Shown here in pieces: positions 9,715 through 18,494 of a DNA stretch of 46,453 nucleotides. The stretch is from Elusimicrobia bacterium GWC2_61_19 (lineage in GTDB: Bacteria; Elusimicrobiota; Elusimicrobia; Elusimicrobiales; UBA9959), in assembly GCA_001799795.1 (NCBI GenBank), contig MGUD01000004.1:1-46453 (forward strand). The letters run 5' to 3'. Positions within the stretch are counted from its first letter, which is position 1; each line of letters opens with the position of its first letter. Position numbers and translations under genes: made by a program. The notes under the pieces are model-generated. The model worked only from the letters and a program-made list of their open reading frames with translations. It had not been told where the DNA came from and ran no database searches.

Positions 9715-11195
9715 CTGAACACCTCCGCCCGGCGGCGCTCCAGGCCGGCCGCGGCCTCCTCGCGGCCGGGCACCGAATAAATACGCTTCAGCGCGCGCCA
9801 GGAAGCCGCGCTGTAGCGGTTCTCCAGCAGGGACATCTCGAAATAAACCGCGGAGTTGAACCCCGCATCCTTCGCCGTCAGGTTGAGGCGGCCGAGGAAC
9901 TCCAGCGCCGGGGCCCTAAAAAGCTTCGTCTCAAGGGCCGGCCGCAGTTCGGCCTCCGCCCCCGCGGCGTCGCCGCGCACCGACGCGGCCAGCGCGCGGC
10001 CGCGCGCTTTTTCAAAAGCCAGGCTCCGGTAGTCCAAACCGAGCAGGGCCGCTTCGAACAAGACCGCCAGGACCAGCGCCGCCGCGGCCCAGCGGCGGGA
10101 AACCCTGATGGGCTCCCCGGCGGCGGCCTCCGAACTTAGTAGATAACAGAAAAGCCAGAAGTTTGCCGGCACCGAAAGGCCGAAATCCACCAGGGAATGG
10201 ACCAGCGCGGCTATTATGGAGTATTTTACCAGGCCGGTCCTGGTGCGGGCGGCGCGCAGCAGCAGCCAGAACCAGAGAATAGCCGCCGGCAGCCCGTTCT
10301 CCGAGAGGAACTCAAGATAATAGTTGTGCGCGTAAATAGCGTGTTCCCTGAAAACCCCTTCCGCCTGGAAAGCGGCCTGGGTCCAGGTAAAGGACGCGTG
10401 CCCGAAACCGGTCAGGGGGCGGGCCAGGAACATCTCCCAGGCGCTTCGCCACCAGGCCAGCCGGCCGGCCACCGAATCGGCCTGCAGCAGATAGAGCACG
10501 GGGAGGGCCAGCGCCGCCAGCGCCGCCAGCAGCCAGGCGTTCTCCCGGAGCTCGCCGCCTTTAAGCCGCTGCGCGGCATAAAAACCGGCCGTCGCCAGCC
10601 CGGCCAGCGCCGCGCCCAGGGACTGCGTCCAGACGACGAGGATGATCATCGCCCCGGCGCTCGGCCACAGCTTCCGCTCGAGGGCCAGCGGTATGACCAT
10701 CACGGCATAGAGGGCCAGCGCGTTAAGGTTGGTGAGCGGCGGCTGCGCGGCGAAATTTTTAAGGACGAAGGCCTGCAGCAGGGAAAAGCCGAAGATCAGC
10801 CAGGCGCCGGCTATGACCGCCCGGTCCGCCAGGGCGCGCTCCTCCTTGTTAAGGAAGGAGGCGAACACGAAGATCAGCAGGCCGGCCGCGTAGTTCCCCC
10901 ACTCGTTGAAGATATAACCGCGGAAGGGACTAAAGACGAGCGCCGCCAGGGTGAACGCCGCCGCGCCCCAAAGAAGACGGGACCTGCCGTCGAAAAGTCC
11001 GGCGGGCAGTCCGCGCTCCCTTAGGCCCAGCAACAGCCAGGCCAGGCAGGCGAGCAGGACGGCCTGCTGGAAAGCGAGCTGGAGCGGCAGGTCGAAGGCC
11101 GCCTGCAGCAGCGGGGACAGCGCCAGTACGGCGGAAAAAGTGTAGGCCAGCATTTTAATAAAAACAAAGGACCAGGTTTGCCCCTGGTCCTTCAT
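9711..11195 (-). CDS. O-antigen ligase/polymerase (Wzy_C-like) membrane protein, second tandem copy
   Basis: TGFGHASFTWTQ...HAIYAHNYYLEFLSENGLPAAILWFWLL; TM-rich. The true start could be 11153 (see findings). Confidence 0.82.
   Translation of the reverse strand: MKDQGQTWSFVFIKMLAYTFSAVLALSPLLQAAFDLPLQLAFQQAVLLACLAWLLLGLRERGLPAGLFDGRSRLLWGAAAFTLAALVFSPFRGYIFNEWGNYAAGLLIFVFASFLNKEERALADRAVIAGAWLIFGFSLLQAFVLKNFAAQPPLTNLNALALYAVMVIPLALERKLWPSAGAMIILVVWTQSLGAALAGLATAGFYAAQRLKGGELRENAWLLAALAALALPVLYLLQADSVAGRLAWWRSAWEMFLARPLTGFGHASFTWTQAAFQAEGVFREHAIYAHNYYLEFLSENGLPAAILWFWLLLRAARTRTGLVKYSIIAALVHSLVDFGLSVPANFWLFCYLLSSEAAAGEPIRVSRRWAAAALVLAVLFEAALLGLDYRSLAFEKARGRALAASVRGDAAGAEAELRPALETKLFRAPALEFLGRLNLTAKDAGFNSAVYFEMSLLENRYSAASWRALKRIYSVPGREEAAAGLERRRAEVFR
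11155..11192 (-). terminator. Terminator-like hairpin at the pilQ/Wzy_C junction
   Basis: Minus strand AAGGACCAGG-GGCAAA-CCTGGTCCTT then TGTTTTTATT: perfect 10-bp stem plus U-rich tail. Confidence 0.65.
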
Positions 11196-11213
11196 TCGGC
11201 GAACGGGTTCCTC

Positions 11214-13055
11214 TTAGTCCTCTATTATCCGCGGGGTCACGAAAATAAGGAGCTCCATCCTGGTGCGCGACATGGATTTCTTTTTGAAGAGATACCCGAG
11301 CAGCGGGATATCGCCAAGTATCGGCACCTTGAAGACGGCCTCCGACTGCGTGTCATGGATGAGGCCGCCGATAACTATGGTCTCGCCGTCGCGCACGATG
11401 ACGTTAGTGTCAGCGGAACGCGTATCTATGCCGGGCGCGCCGCCGGCCACGGGGGTGATGGTGGCGGAAGGCTGGCTGACGGACGGATTTATCTTCATCG
11501 AAATACGCCCGTCGGAGTTTATCGTGGGCGTAACCTTAAGGATGATGCCCGTGGTGAGATAGGTGACCTTGGTGGTGGAGATAGGGGGCGTGGCCGCCGT
11601 AACCTCGGTAGTGGTGTACGGGATCTGGGTGGTGATATTGATGTTGGCTTCTTTGTTGTTGAGCGTGGCCACCTTGGGGTCGCTGAGCACTTTGGCCTTG
11701 CCTTTCTTGGCGGCCGCGGTGATCACCGCGTCGAACATATAGTTGGACGCCACTTTACCCAGGCGGAAAGCGCCGTAGACGACGTTGGCCGGCAGGTTGA
11801 CACCGGTACCGCCGTTGCTGGCGGAGAACGGGGTAAGGGAGGCAGTTTTACCGCCCAAAGCCTCGGTGGGCGTACCAACGCCGGTGGAACCTATATAGCC
11901 GCCCTGCCTGTCGTCAGCGTAACCGGACCAGCTGATACCGTAGTCCAGGGAATTATCCAGGGACACCTCCACGAGCTTGGCCTCTATGACCACCTGCTTG
12001 GGAACGCGGTCCAGGCTGCGTATCAGGCGGGCGGTGGCGTCGAGACCCAGCGGCGTATCCGTCACGATCAGGGCATTATTGTTCTCGTCGGAGTTACAGC
12101 TCGCCTTGACGCGGCCTTCGGCGGAGGCCACCGCGTCCACCTGCGCTTTAACGTCGGCGGCCTTGGAGTAGCTTAGGAAGAATACCCGGGTCTGCTGCAT
12201 GGCCTTCTTCTGCTCGGCCAGGAAGGTGGCGGGGGAGGCGATGCGCAGGATATTGTCTCCGACCTGCTGCGCGGCAAGGCTCTTCACGTTGAGGATGGTC
12301 TTGAAAGCCTCGTCGAAAGGCACCTTGGCCAGGCTGATCGTCAGCGTGCCGGACACGTCGTCGCCGTAGATCACATTGATGCCGGCTTTGGCGGCCAGCA
12401 TATCTATCACCTCGCGGATATCCGCCTCGCTGTAATCGAAAGTTATAGGGTCGTGAGACAGATTGTCCATGATGCCGCGCGTCTGGGAAGCCGTGTAGGC
12501 CTTACGGGCGGAGGGCGGAGGAACGCTGGCGCGGTCGAGGTCGGCCGGCTTTATGGGCGCGGCTTCCAGGGTCATCTCTATCGGCTTACCCTGTGCCTGC
12601 CTGGCGTCGGGGGAAATAACGGTGACGCCGGCGGGCAGCGCGGCCGGGGCGTCCTTGACCGCCGGGCGCGGCGCGGGGCGCGCGCCTAGCATAACGATGA
12701 GTTCGGTGCCTTTGCGGGTTATTTCATAGGCGGTCTTCTGCGTCAGGTCCATGACCACGCGGGAAATACTGACCGGGCTGGTCTTGTACTGGCCCGTGCG
12801 CACGCGCTTCAGGGCCCGCCCGTTGACCGGGATCTCCTGCAGCGTCCGCATCCTGGCGTCCTGCAGCTCCAGCACAAGCTTGGAAGGATTCTCCATGGCG
12901 AAGACCTTGTATTGCACCGGCCGGTCGGTGGCGATGTACACATTGTCGGCCGAGACCCGCACCGACTGGACGGTGGCGGCCTCCACGGCGTAGACCACCG
13001 GGGCGTTCTGGGCAAAGAAAATGGCCGTAATGGCCAAAGTTATTATTTTTTTCAT
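11214..13055 (-). CDS. pilQ: Type IV pilus secretin PilQ (AMIN, STN and secretin domains)
   Basis: Secretin C-terminus VRDGETIVIGGLIHDTQSEAVFKVPILGDIPLLGYLFKKKSMSRTRMELLIFVTPRII; N-terminal AMIN-like region; signal peptide. Confidence 0.93.
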   Translation of the reverse strand: MKKIITLAITAIFFAQNAPVVYAVEAATVQSVRVSADNVYIATDRPVQYKVFAMENPSKLVLELQDARMRTLQEIPVNGRALKRVRTGQYKTSPVSISRVVMDLTQKTAYEITRKGTELIVMLGARPAPRPAVKDAPAALPAGVTVISPDARQAQGKPIEMTLEAAPIKPADLDRASVPPPSARKAYTASQTRGIMDNLSHDPITFDYSEADIREVIDMLAAKAGINVIYGDDVSGTLTISLAKVPFDEAFKTILNVKSLAAQQVGDNILRIASPATFLAEQKKAMQQTRVFFLSYSKAADVKAQVDAVASAEGRVKASCNSDENNNALIVTDTPLGLDATARLIRSLDRVPKQVVIEAKLVEVSLDNSLDYGISWSGYADDRQGGYIGSTGVGTPTEALGGKTASLTPFSASNGGTGVNLPANVVYGAFRLGKVASNYMFDAVITAAAKKGKAKVLSDPKVATLNNKEANINITTQIPYTTTEVTAATPPISTTKVTYLTTGIILKVTPTINSDGRISMKINPSVSQPSATITPVAGGAPGIDTRSADTNVIVRDGETIVIGGLIHDTQSEAVFKVPILGDIPLLGYLFKKKSMSRTRMELLIFVTPRIIED

Positions 13056-13106
13056 TTTTTATCTCTCCAAGACATCCCGCTTCCGCGGTTGCGCTGCCGG
13101 AAAAAA

Positions 13107-13562
13107 CTATTCCCTCTCGCGCAGGTTAAGCTGATGCACTTTTTTATCTTCGGTCAGAAATATAACCTGCTTCCCCTTGACCACGCCGGAGATCCCGGGC
13201 ATTATTTTCTTTTTTGAATCGAACAGGTGCCCGGCCCTTAGCGTGTAAAGCAGCCCGGTGGCCTGGTCCCGGAGCAGCGCCTGGCGGCCGCGGGAATCCT
13301 CGAGTATGCCCGTCAGCACAAGCCCGTAGACGGTAAAGGAGCCCTTCGCGACGCCCGGGGCGGAGGACTCGGTCCTCGCGGTCTTCCCGGTCCCCTTCTG
13401 GTCGCCGTAGACGGTGGCGGGCACCAGCGGGTCCCGCTGGTTTACCGGCCTGTACATCTGCTCCACGGTGGCAGCGGGGGTGGACACCTGTACCTGTGCG
13501 CGGGCGGGCGCGGCACAGGCCGTCAGCAGGGCGATCATCAGGAAGGCGGTATTGTTAGCCAT
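13107..13562 (-). CDS. pilP: Type IV pilus assembly protein PilP-like
   Basis: Position between pilO and pilQ; small exported protein with NQRDPLVP and YGLVLTGIL segments. Confidence 0.72.
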   Translation of the reverse strand: MANNTAFLMIALLTACAAPARAQVQVSTPAATVEQMYRPVNQRDPLVPATVYGDQKGTGKTARTESSAPGVAKGSFTVYGLVLTGILEDSRGRQALLRDQATGLLYTLRAGHLFDSKKKIMPGISGVVKGKQVIFLTEDKKVHQLNLRERE

Positions 13563-14106
13563 TGTATTGGTATGCCACCAGCGTGAACTGGGCGGTCACA
13601 GAAGTCTCCGCGCCGGCGGAGGCGCTCATGTTGAGCCCCTCGGAGGTCATTATTCTTTCCTCCAGGCCAAGGGCCGTCAGAAAACGCCCGATATCGTTAT
13701 AATTTCCAGACAGGCTTATGACGTAGGACACCCTGGTGAAATATTCCACCGGCGCGCTGCCGGAGGGGTTAATGGACTGAATATTTACTTTATATTTTCT
13801 GCTCAGGGCCGTTATGGTGCGCAGCAAGTCCGGCAGTTTCCGGTCGCGGGGCAGCTTCTTCTCGGCAGCTTCCTTCTCGGAGCGCAGGCTGGCCAGCTTG
13901 GCCTCCAGGTCCTTGTATTTGGCCTTCTGCATCTTGGCTTTATTGATGTCGGCCTCCATGGAGGCGACCTTTCTTGTGTTCTCCTCTATCTTCCTGGCCG
14001 TGGGCAGCCAGAAATAAAAGAGATACCCGTAAATGAACAGGCCGCCAAAAAGCACGCCCGCGAAGATCTGGCCCAGCTGCTCTTTTGTCAGTTTTATCTT
14101 ATCCAT
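13555..14106 (-). CDS. pilO: Type IV pilus inner-membrane protein PilO
   Basis: Single N-terminal TM, coiled coil, LPDLLRTITALSRKYKVNIQSINP...Y..SLSGNYNDIGRFLTAL. Confidence 0.85.
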   Translation of the reverse strand: MDKIKLTKEQLGQIFAGVLFGGLFIYGYLFYFWLPTARKIEENTRKVASMEADINKAKMQKAKYKDLEAKLASLRSEKEAAEKKLPRDRKLPDLLRTITALSRKYKVNIQSINPSGSAPVEYFTRVSYVISLSGNYNDIGRFLTALGLEERIMTSEGLNMSASAGAETSVTAQFTLVAYQYNG

Positions 14107-14110
14107 TTGT

Positions 14111-14662
14111 TCACCTGTAGGTATACTTCATGGTGATCGGGGCAGTGAAGCGCTTTCCCTCGTCCGTTTCGCTTACGGCGATTCCGCCGACGCCCACCTC
14201 GGAATAGGGCCCTGACGTCTCCAGGGAATTTATCCAGTAGGCCAGGTCATAGGCCGAATTGGAATTCACCGTTAAATTCACCTTCAGCGAATCCCCGCTG
14301 GGCGTGGTGCTCACGCCGTTGAACCAGATAGTGGACGGCAGGTCGCTGGTGAGGTCCTGCAGAAAATGGGTGTAGGTAAAGCGGCCCTTGTTGATGCTGG
14401 CGATGGAGTTCAGATAGCGCTGCACCTCGGCTATCTGCGCCTCGATGGCTTTGACCTGGTCGACGTCCTTCTGCAGCGCCTTCAGTTCTATCTCGCGCTT
14501 GGCCAGGGTGGATTCTATGGTGGTGGCGCGCGTTATATGCCAGAGCGACGCCAGCGCCACGCTGGCCACGATGATAACGCCGGCCAGCACGGCCTTGGCG
14601 ATAACGGCCTTGCGGTTTATCCGCTCGATGTATTCGGGGGGGATGAGGTTGATCCTGATCAT
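14111..14662 (-). CDS. pilN: Type IV pilus inner-membrane protein PilN
   Basis: MIRINLIPPEY start, TM, coiled coil, LTSDLPSTIWFNGVS. Confidence 0.88.
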   Translation of the reverse strand: MIRINLIPPEYIERINRKAVIAKAVLAGVIIVASVALASLWHITRATTIESTLAKREIELKALQKDVDQVKAIEAQIAEVQRYLNSIASINKGRFTYTHFLQDLTSDLPSTIWFNGVSTTPSGDSLKVNLTVNSNSAYDLAYWINSLETSGPYSEVGVGGIAVSETDEGKRFTAPITMKYTYR

Positions 14663-15768
14663 TCTTCCCAGTCCTTAAGCTTGCGCAGGGCCAGGCCCGA
14701 GGCGACCGCCAGGGAAGGCAGCACGTCCTTGGGCATGTTCTTCGGGGTCTCGGGGAGGAACGCGAGCGGGTTCATTATCTCCACCGGCACCTTGAACTCG
14801 GCGGAGAGGAACTTGGTGATATTACCGAGGTTGGCCATGCCGCCGGAAAGTATTATTTTCGAGATGGAATGGTCCACGCCCTGGGAGAGGTAGAAATCGA
14901 TGGAGCGAGAAACCTCCGTGTACAGGTCCTTCAGCACGCCGGAAGCGGCTTTTGAAACGGCGATGCCGTCGCGGTCGAAGGCCTCGATGGCGGCGGCCTT
15001 GTCCTCGTCGGACACGATCACGGCCTTGCCGCGCTTGACGGTTTCGGCGGCGGCGGCGTCCGTCTTGAGGACCTTGGCGATGGCTTTGTCAAAGGTGGCC
15101 CCGGCGATGAAGATATCGCGCACTACGCGCGTGACGCCCTGCGACACGATGGAAAGATTGGTCACCTTCTGGCCGATATTGAGCAGCAGCACGGAATTGT
15201 TCTCCCCTTTAGGCGCCAGCAGGTCGTAAAGGGTTTCCAGCGCGAAGGAATCCACGTCGATGATGAGCGGGTCGAGCCCGGCGCCGGTAATAATATCTAT
15301 CTTGTCCTGCACGGCATCCCGCTTGGCGGCCACCAGCACGGTATCCATCTTGGGTTCGCCGTTGTCGGAGGTTTCGTTAAGGATATAGTAGGTCAGGTTT
15401 ACGTCTTTGATGTCGAACGGGATGAACGGCTCGGCCTCGACGTTTATGGTCAGGGCCAGCTCTTTTTTTGAAAGTTTGGGAAGCTTGACGTAGCGCACTA
15501 TCACGGCGTTGCCGGAAATGGAGGCCGCGGCGTAGCGGGCCTGGATGCCCTTTTTCTTCAGATAGCTCTTTATTTCCTGGGAGATTATCGCCTTTTTCTC
15601 CTCGGGCGGGGTGTCCGCCTTTATGGCCAGCGGGATATAGCCCCAATCCTTGAGCTTCAGCGCCTTTTTCTCCTCGGCGAAACAAACTATTTTAACGGCG
15701 CAATTACCGATGTCTATACCCAATACCTCTTTGGGCGGGAACATCATTTTGGCCAGATTTGAAAGCAT
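14659..15768 (-). CDS. pilM: Type IV pilus assembly ATPase PilM (actin-like)
   Basis: VLGIDIGNCAVKIVCF, LLLNIGQKVTNLSIV, ILSGGMANLGNITKFLSAEFKVPVEIMNPL. Confidence 0.93.
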   Translation of the reverse strand: MLSNLAKMMFPPKEVLGIDIGNCAVKIVCFAEEKKALKLKDWGYIPLAIKADTPPEEKKAIISQEIKSYLKKKGIQARYAAASISGNAVIVRYVKLPKLSKKELALTINVEAEPFIPFDIKDVNLTYYILNETSDNGEPKMDTVLVAAKRDAVQDKIDIITGAGLDPLIIDVDSFALETLYDLLAPKGENNSVLLLNIGQKVTNLSIVSQGVTRVVRDIFIAGATFDKAIAKVLKTDAAAAETVKRGKAVIVSDEDKAAAIEAFDRDGIAVSKAASGVLKDLYTEVSRSIDFYLSQGVDHSISKIILSGGMANLGNITKFLSAEFKVPVEIMNPLAFLPETPKNMPKDVLPSLAVASGLALRKLKDWEE

Positions 15769-15839
15769 CTAGTTTTAAAAGCCCTCCGCGCTAACCCAAC
15801 CCGCGCTCGATTTCTACGCTACGACTCAGTTATAGAACA

Positions 15840-15867
15840 ATTATATTAAATAATTATTACAGGTCAA
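15840..15867 (-). promoter_or_regulatory. Sigma-70-type promoter for pilMNOPQ
   Basis: Minus strand TTGACC (15867-15862), N16, TATAAT (15845-15840), about 70 bp upstream of the pilM ATG. Confidence 0.75.
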
Positions 15868-15944
15868 TAGATTGTTTTCACAATTTCGGCGCCGCCCCCC
15901 CCCGTGGTTTTGCCGGGCCCGGCACTATTTGCTTAAATATCCGG

Positions 15945-16907
15945 ATGCGGGGCGCTATTATCGGTTTAAGCGGAAACGCCGAAAAACTTCTGGCCCCGGC
16001 CTTTCTTACGGCCGGTCACGAGGCCGCGTGCCTGTGCGGAGACTTGCTGGAACTGGAACAGGCCGGCCGCCTGTTCCCCCGGGCCGCCGCCTACGAAGAC
16101 AGCGAAACCATGTTCTCCAAAGAGGGCCGCCTCGATTTCGCCCTGGTACGCTGCGCCCCGGAACGACGCTTCAAAGCGGCGCTGCGCGCCCTTGAGAACC
16201 GGCTCCACGTGATCTGCGAAACGCCCTTTTGTTTTTCCTCCTCCGATCTTGAGGAACTGCGAGGCCTGGCCTCGAAGAACGGGCTTGTCCTGGCCGCGCT
16301 GCAGCCCTGGGAGAGGAGTTCGGCCTGGCTGGCGCTGGAGAAGATCCTGAACGGCGGCTTGCTGGGGAAAGTGCGCTGGGCGGAAGTCCAGCTGCTCCTG
16401 CCTGGCCCCGCGCCGGCGGGCGGAATTACGGCGGCCGCCGGATGGCCGGCTTTTTCAATGCTGCTGGGCGCCGTGCGGCTGCCCCCCACCGCCCTGGCGG
16501 CCAGGCTGACGCCGTCCCCGGAGCCGGGCGGCGCCCCTGGAGACTCGGCCGCGGCCTTCCAAGTCCACTTCAGCGGCGCGGACGGCTTCGTCCATCTTCT
16601 TTCAGGGAGCCACGCCGCCCGGACGCGCCTGGCCGCCGCCGGAGAAAAAGGCCGGGTGGACCTGGACGGCGGCATCCTGCGCCTGGACATAAACGGCGTC
16701 CCCCCGGAAACCATCCTTATGCGCGACAGTCTCTCCGACGCCGCGGACCAGCCGGAGCGGCTGGCCGGTGAGCTGCGGGACTTCTCGCTGGAAATAGAAA
16801 AAAAACTTCCCCCCGGCTCGGGCCTGCGCAACGCCCGCTACTGCGTCAAACTGCTAAAAAACGCCTATTACTCCGTCGCGGTCAAGTCCGCGGCGGTGCC
16901 TCTGTAA
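15945..16907 (+). CDS. Gfo/Idh/MocA-family oxidoreductase-like protein
   Basis: N-terminal Rossmann-like region, RLDFALVRCAPERRFKAALRALENRLHVICETPFCFSSSDLEEL and GLLGKVRWAEVQLLLPG. Confidence 0.75.
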   Translation: MRGAIIGLSGNAEKLLAPAFLTAGHEAACLCGDLLELEQAGRLFPRAAAYEDSETMFSKEGRLDFALVRCAPERRFKAALRALENRLHVICETPFCFSSSDLEELRGLASKNGLVLAALQPWERSSAWLALEKILNGGLLGKVRWAEVQLLLPGPAPAGGITAAAGWPAFSMLLGAVRLPPTALAARLTPSPEPGGAPGDSAAAFQVHFSGADGFVHLLSGSHAARTRLAAAGEKGRVDLDGGILRLDINGVPPETILMRDSLSDAADQPERLAGELRDFSLEIEKKLPPGSGLRNARYCVKLLKNAYYSVAVKSAAVPL

Positions 16908-16933
16908 CCCGGCTTTTTACACCGGGGAAAGCT

Positions 16934-17434
16934 CTATTTTTGAAGCGTGACTTCCCGGCTGTCCGGGTGCAGCACGCCCAGCAGGAACCGGCTCAGCCCC
17001 TCGCTGGCGCCGTATATCTGCAGGCCGGCCCGGGCCAGGAAGAACAGGGTGAACCCCAGGAAAAAAGACTGATAGACCCATTCAAAACCGCTTATGAACG
17101 GAAAAATGGCGGCCTGGAAGGCGTAGTAGGAGAAAAGCAGCGACAGGATCTTAACGATATTGCCGAAGAGCTCCCCGGCCCCGGCCATGAAATCCAGTAG
17201 TCCGTCCACGGCCGGGGCGGACTCGGCGCCGAATTTCACGAAAGCCGCCACCGCCAGGAAGGAAACCACGGCGTTAAGGAAAACGCTCACCGGCAGTTTG
17301 GCGCTGAAGAACGGCAGGGCCTGGGCGAAAGGCAGCTGCTCCACGAACCACCCCATAGCGAACAGCGTGAACAGAACGATAAGCGTTTTCACCGACTTTA
17401 CCAGCAGGGTCCTGAACAGGTCTTTTTTAGGCAT
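16934..17434 (-). CDS. Uncharacterised small integral membrane protein
   Basis: 166 aa with several hydrophobic helices; no family recognised. Confidence 0.6.
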   Translation of the reverse strand: MPKKDLFRTLLVKSVKTLIVLFTLFAMGWFVEQLPFAQALPFFSAKLPVSVFLNAVVSFLAVAAFVKFGAESAPAVDGLLDFMAGAGELFGNIVKILSLLFSYYAFQAAIFPFISGFEWVYQSFFLGFTLFFLARAGLQIYGASEGLSRFLLGVLHPDSREVTLQK

Positions 17435-17522
17435 ATTCGAAATCTACAAAATAACGCCTCCGCCCGCAACAGCGGCCGCCGCGCGGCCGAACCCGCTTAA
17501 ATATAATGTTAAATAATTATTA

Positions 17523-17552
17523 TTGAACTCGGCGGCTTTTTTGTGCTAGTAT
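17523..17552 (+). promoter_or_regulatory. Putative promoter of the 57-aa ORF
   Basis: TTGAAC-N18-TAGTAT with extended -10 TGC upstream. Confidence 0.5.
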
Positions 17553-17590
17553 AGGGACTTAAGCGCACAAGCGCGTGGAGGGAGCAAATT

Positions 17591-17764
17591 ATGATAGTAG
17601 AAAGAACCGAATACAAAGGCCAGCCCGTCCTCATACTCAAGAGGAACGAGAACGATAAATACCCGTTCTCCTTCGGCCTCTCCAAAGCCCGCCTCATCAT
17701 AGAGGGTTTTGAAGAGATCAAGAAGTTCGTGGCCGAAAACGACAACAAAGAAGAGAAAAAATAG
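17591..17764 (+). CDS. Small protein, 57 aa (absent from the supplied ORF track)
   Basis: ATG preceded by GGAGGGAGCAAATT; translation MIVERTEYKGQPVLILKRNENDKYPFSFGLSKARLIIEGFEEIKKFVAENDNKEEKK. Confidence 0.8.
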   Translation: MIVERTEYKGQPVLILKRNENDKYPFSFGLSKARLIIEGFEEIKKFVAENDNKEEKK

Positions 17765-17789
17765 TTTTTTCCTTCGGTCCGCACGTTAA

Positions 17790-18494
17790 ATGCCGTCAAA
17801 AACAGAACTGGCGATAGCCGGGTTTTATGACGGCATTTATCTTTTTTACGAAGCCGCCAACTCACTGCTGACCTTCGGCCTGGACCACTACTGGCGCGCC
17901 CGGGCGGCCGCCGCGGCTGCCCGGCTGGCCCCGGAGCGGTCAAAGGTCCTGGACGTCTGCTGCGGTACGGGGGACTTCTCGCTGGCCCTGAAAAAAGCCC
18001 TCGGCCCGGCCGCTGAGATCACAGGGGCCGACCTCAGCGCCGCCATGCTTTCCTCGGCGAAGGCCAAGCATCCGGGCATAACTTTCCTGCAGGCCGAAGC
18101 CAAGGAACTCCCCTTCCCCGACGGCGTCTTCGACCTGGTCACCATCTCTTTCGCCACGCGCAACCTGAACATAGACCGGGAGAAGATGCTGGCCGCCCTG
18201 CGCGAATTCGGCCGCGTGCTCAAACCGGGAGGGCTTTTTCTGAACCTGGAAACCACGCGGCCGGAGAACGCCGTTCTCTGGTCCCTGATGCGGCTCTATG
18301 TAAGATCCGTCATCGGGCTACTCAACCTGCTGTCCCCGAAAAGCCGCTCTTCCTATTCTTTCCTCAGGACCACCATCCTGACCTTCTACTCCGCCGCCCA
18401 ATTCTCCGCCCTGCTCTCCGAAGCCGGCTTCCGCTCCGCCTCCGCCGCTATTCTTTTTCCCGGCGCCGTCGCCGTTCACACCGCCCGCAGGTAA
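17790..18494 (+). CDS. UbiE/COQ5-like SAM-dependent methyltransferase
   Basis: KVLDVCCGTGDFSLALKK, GADLSAAMLSSAKAK, LPFPDGVFDLVTISFATRNL, REFGRVLKPGGLFLNLETTRPEN. Confidence 0.88.
   Translation: MPSKTELAIAGFYDGIYLFYEAANSLLTFGLDHYWRARAAAAAARLAPERSKVLDVCCGTGDFSLALKKALGPAAEITGADLSAAMLSSAKAKHPGITFLQAEAKELPFPDGVFDLVTISFATRNLNIDREKMLAALREFGRVLKPGGLFLNLETTRPENAVLWSLMRLYVRSVIGLLNLLSPKSRSSYSFLRTTILTFYSAAQFSALLSEAGFRSASAAILFPGAVAVHTARR

Noticed and set aside
15871-15884. ATTGT-TTTC-ACAAT dyad upstream of the pilM promoter
   Set aside because: Only 5 bp per arm in an AT-rich interval; likely chance.
16909-16934. CCCGG/CCGGG hairpin between convergent genes
   Set aside because: Only about 5 bp of stem and no clear U-tract; too weak to call a terminator.
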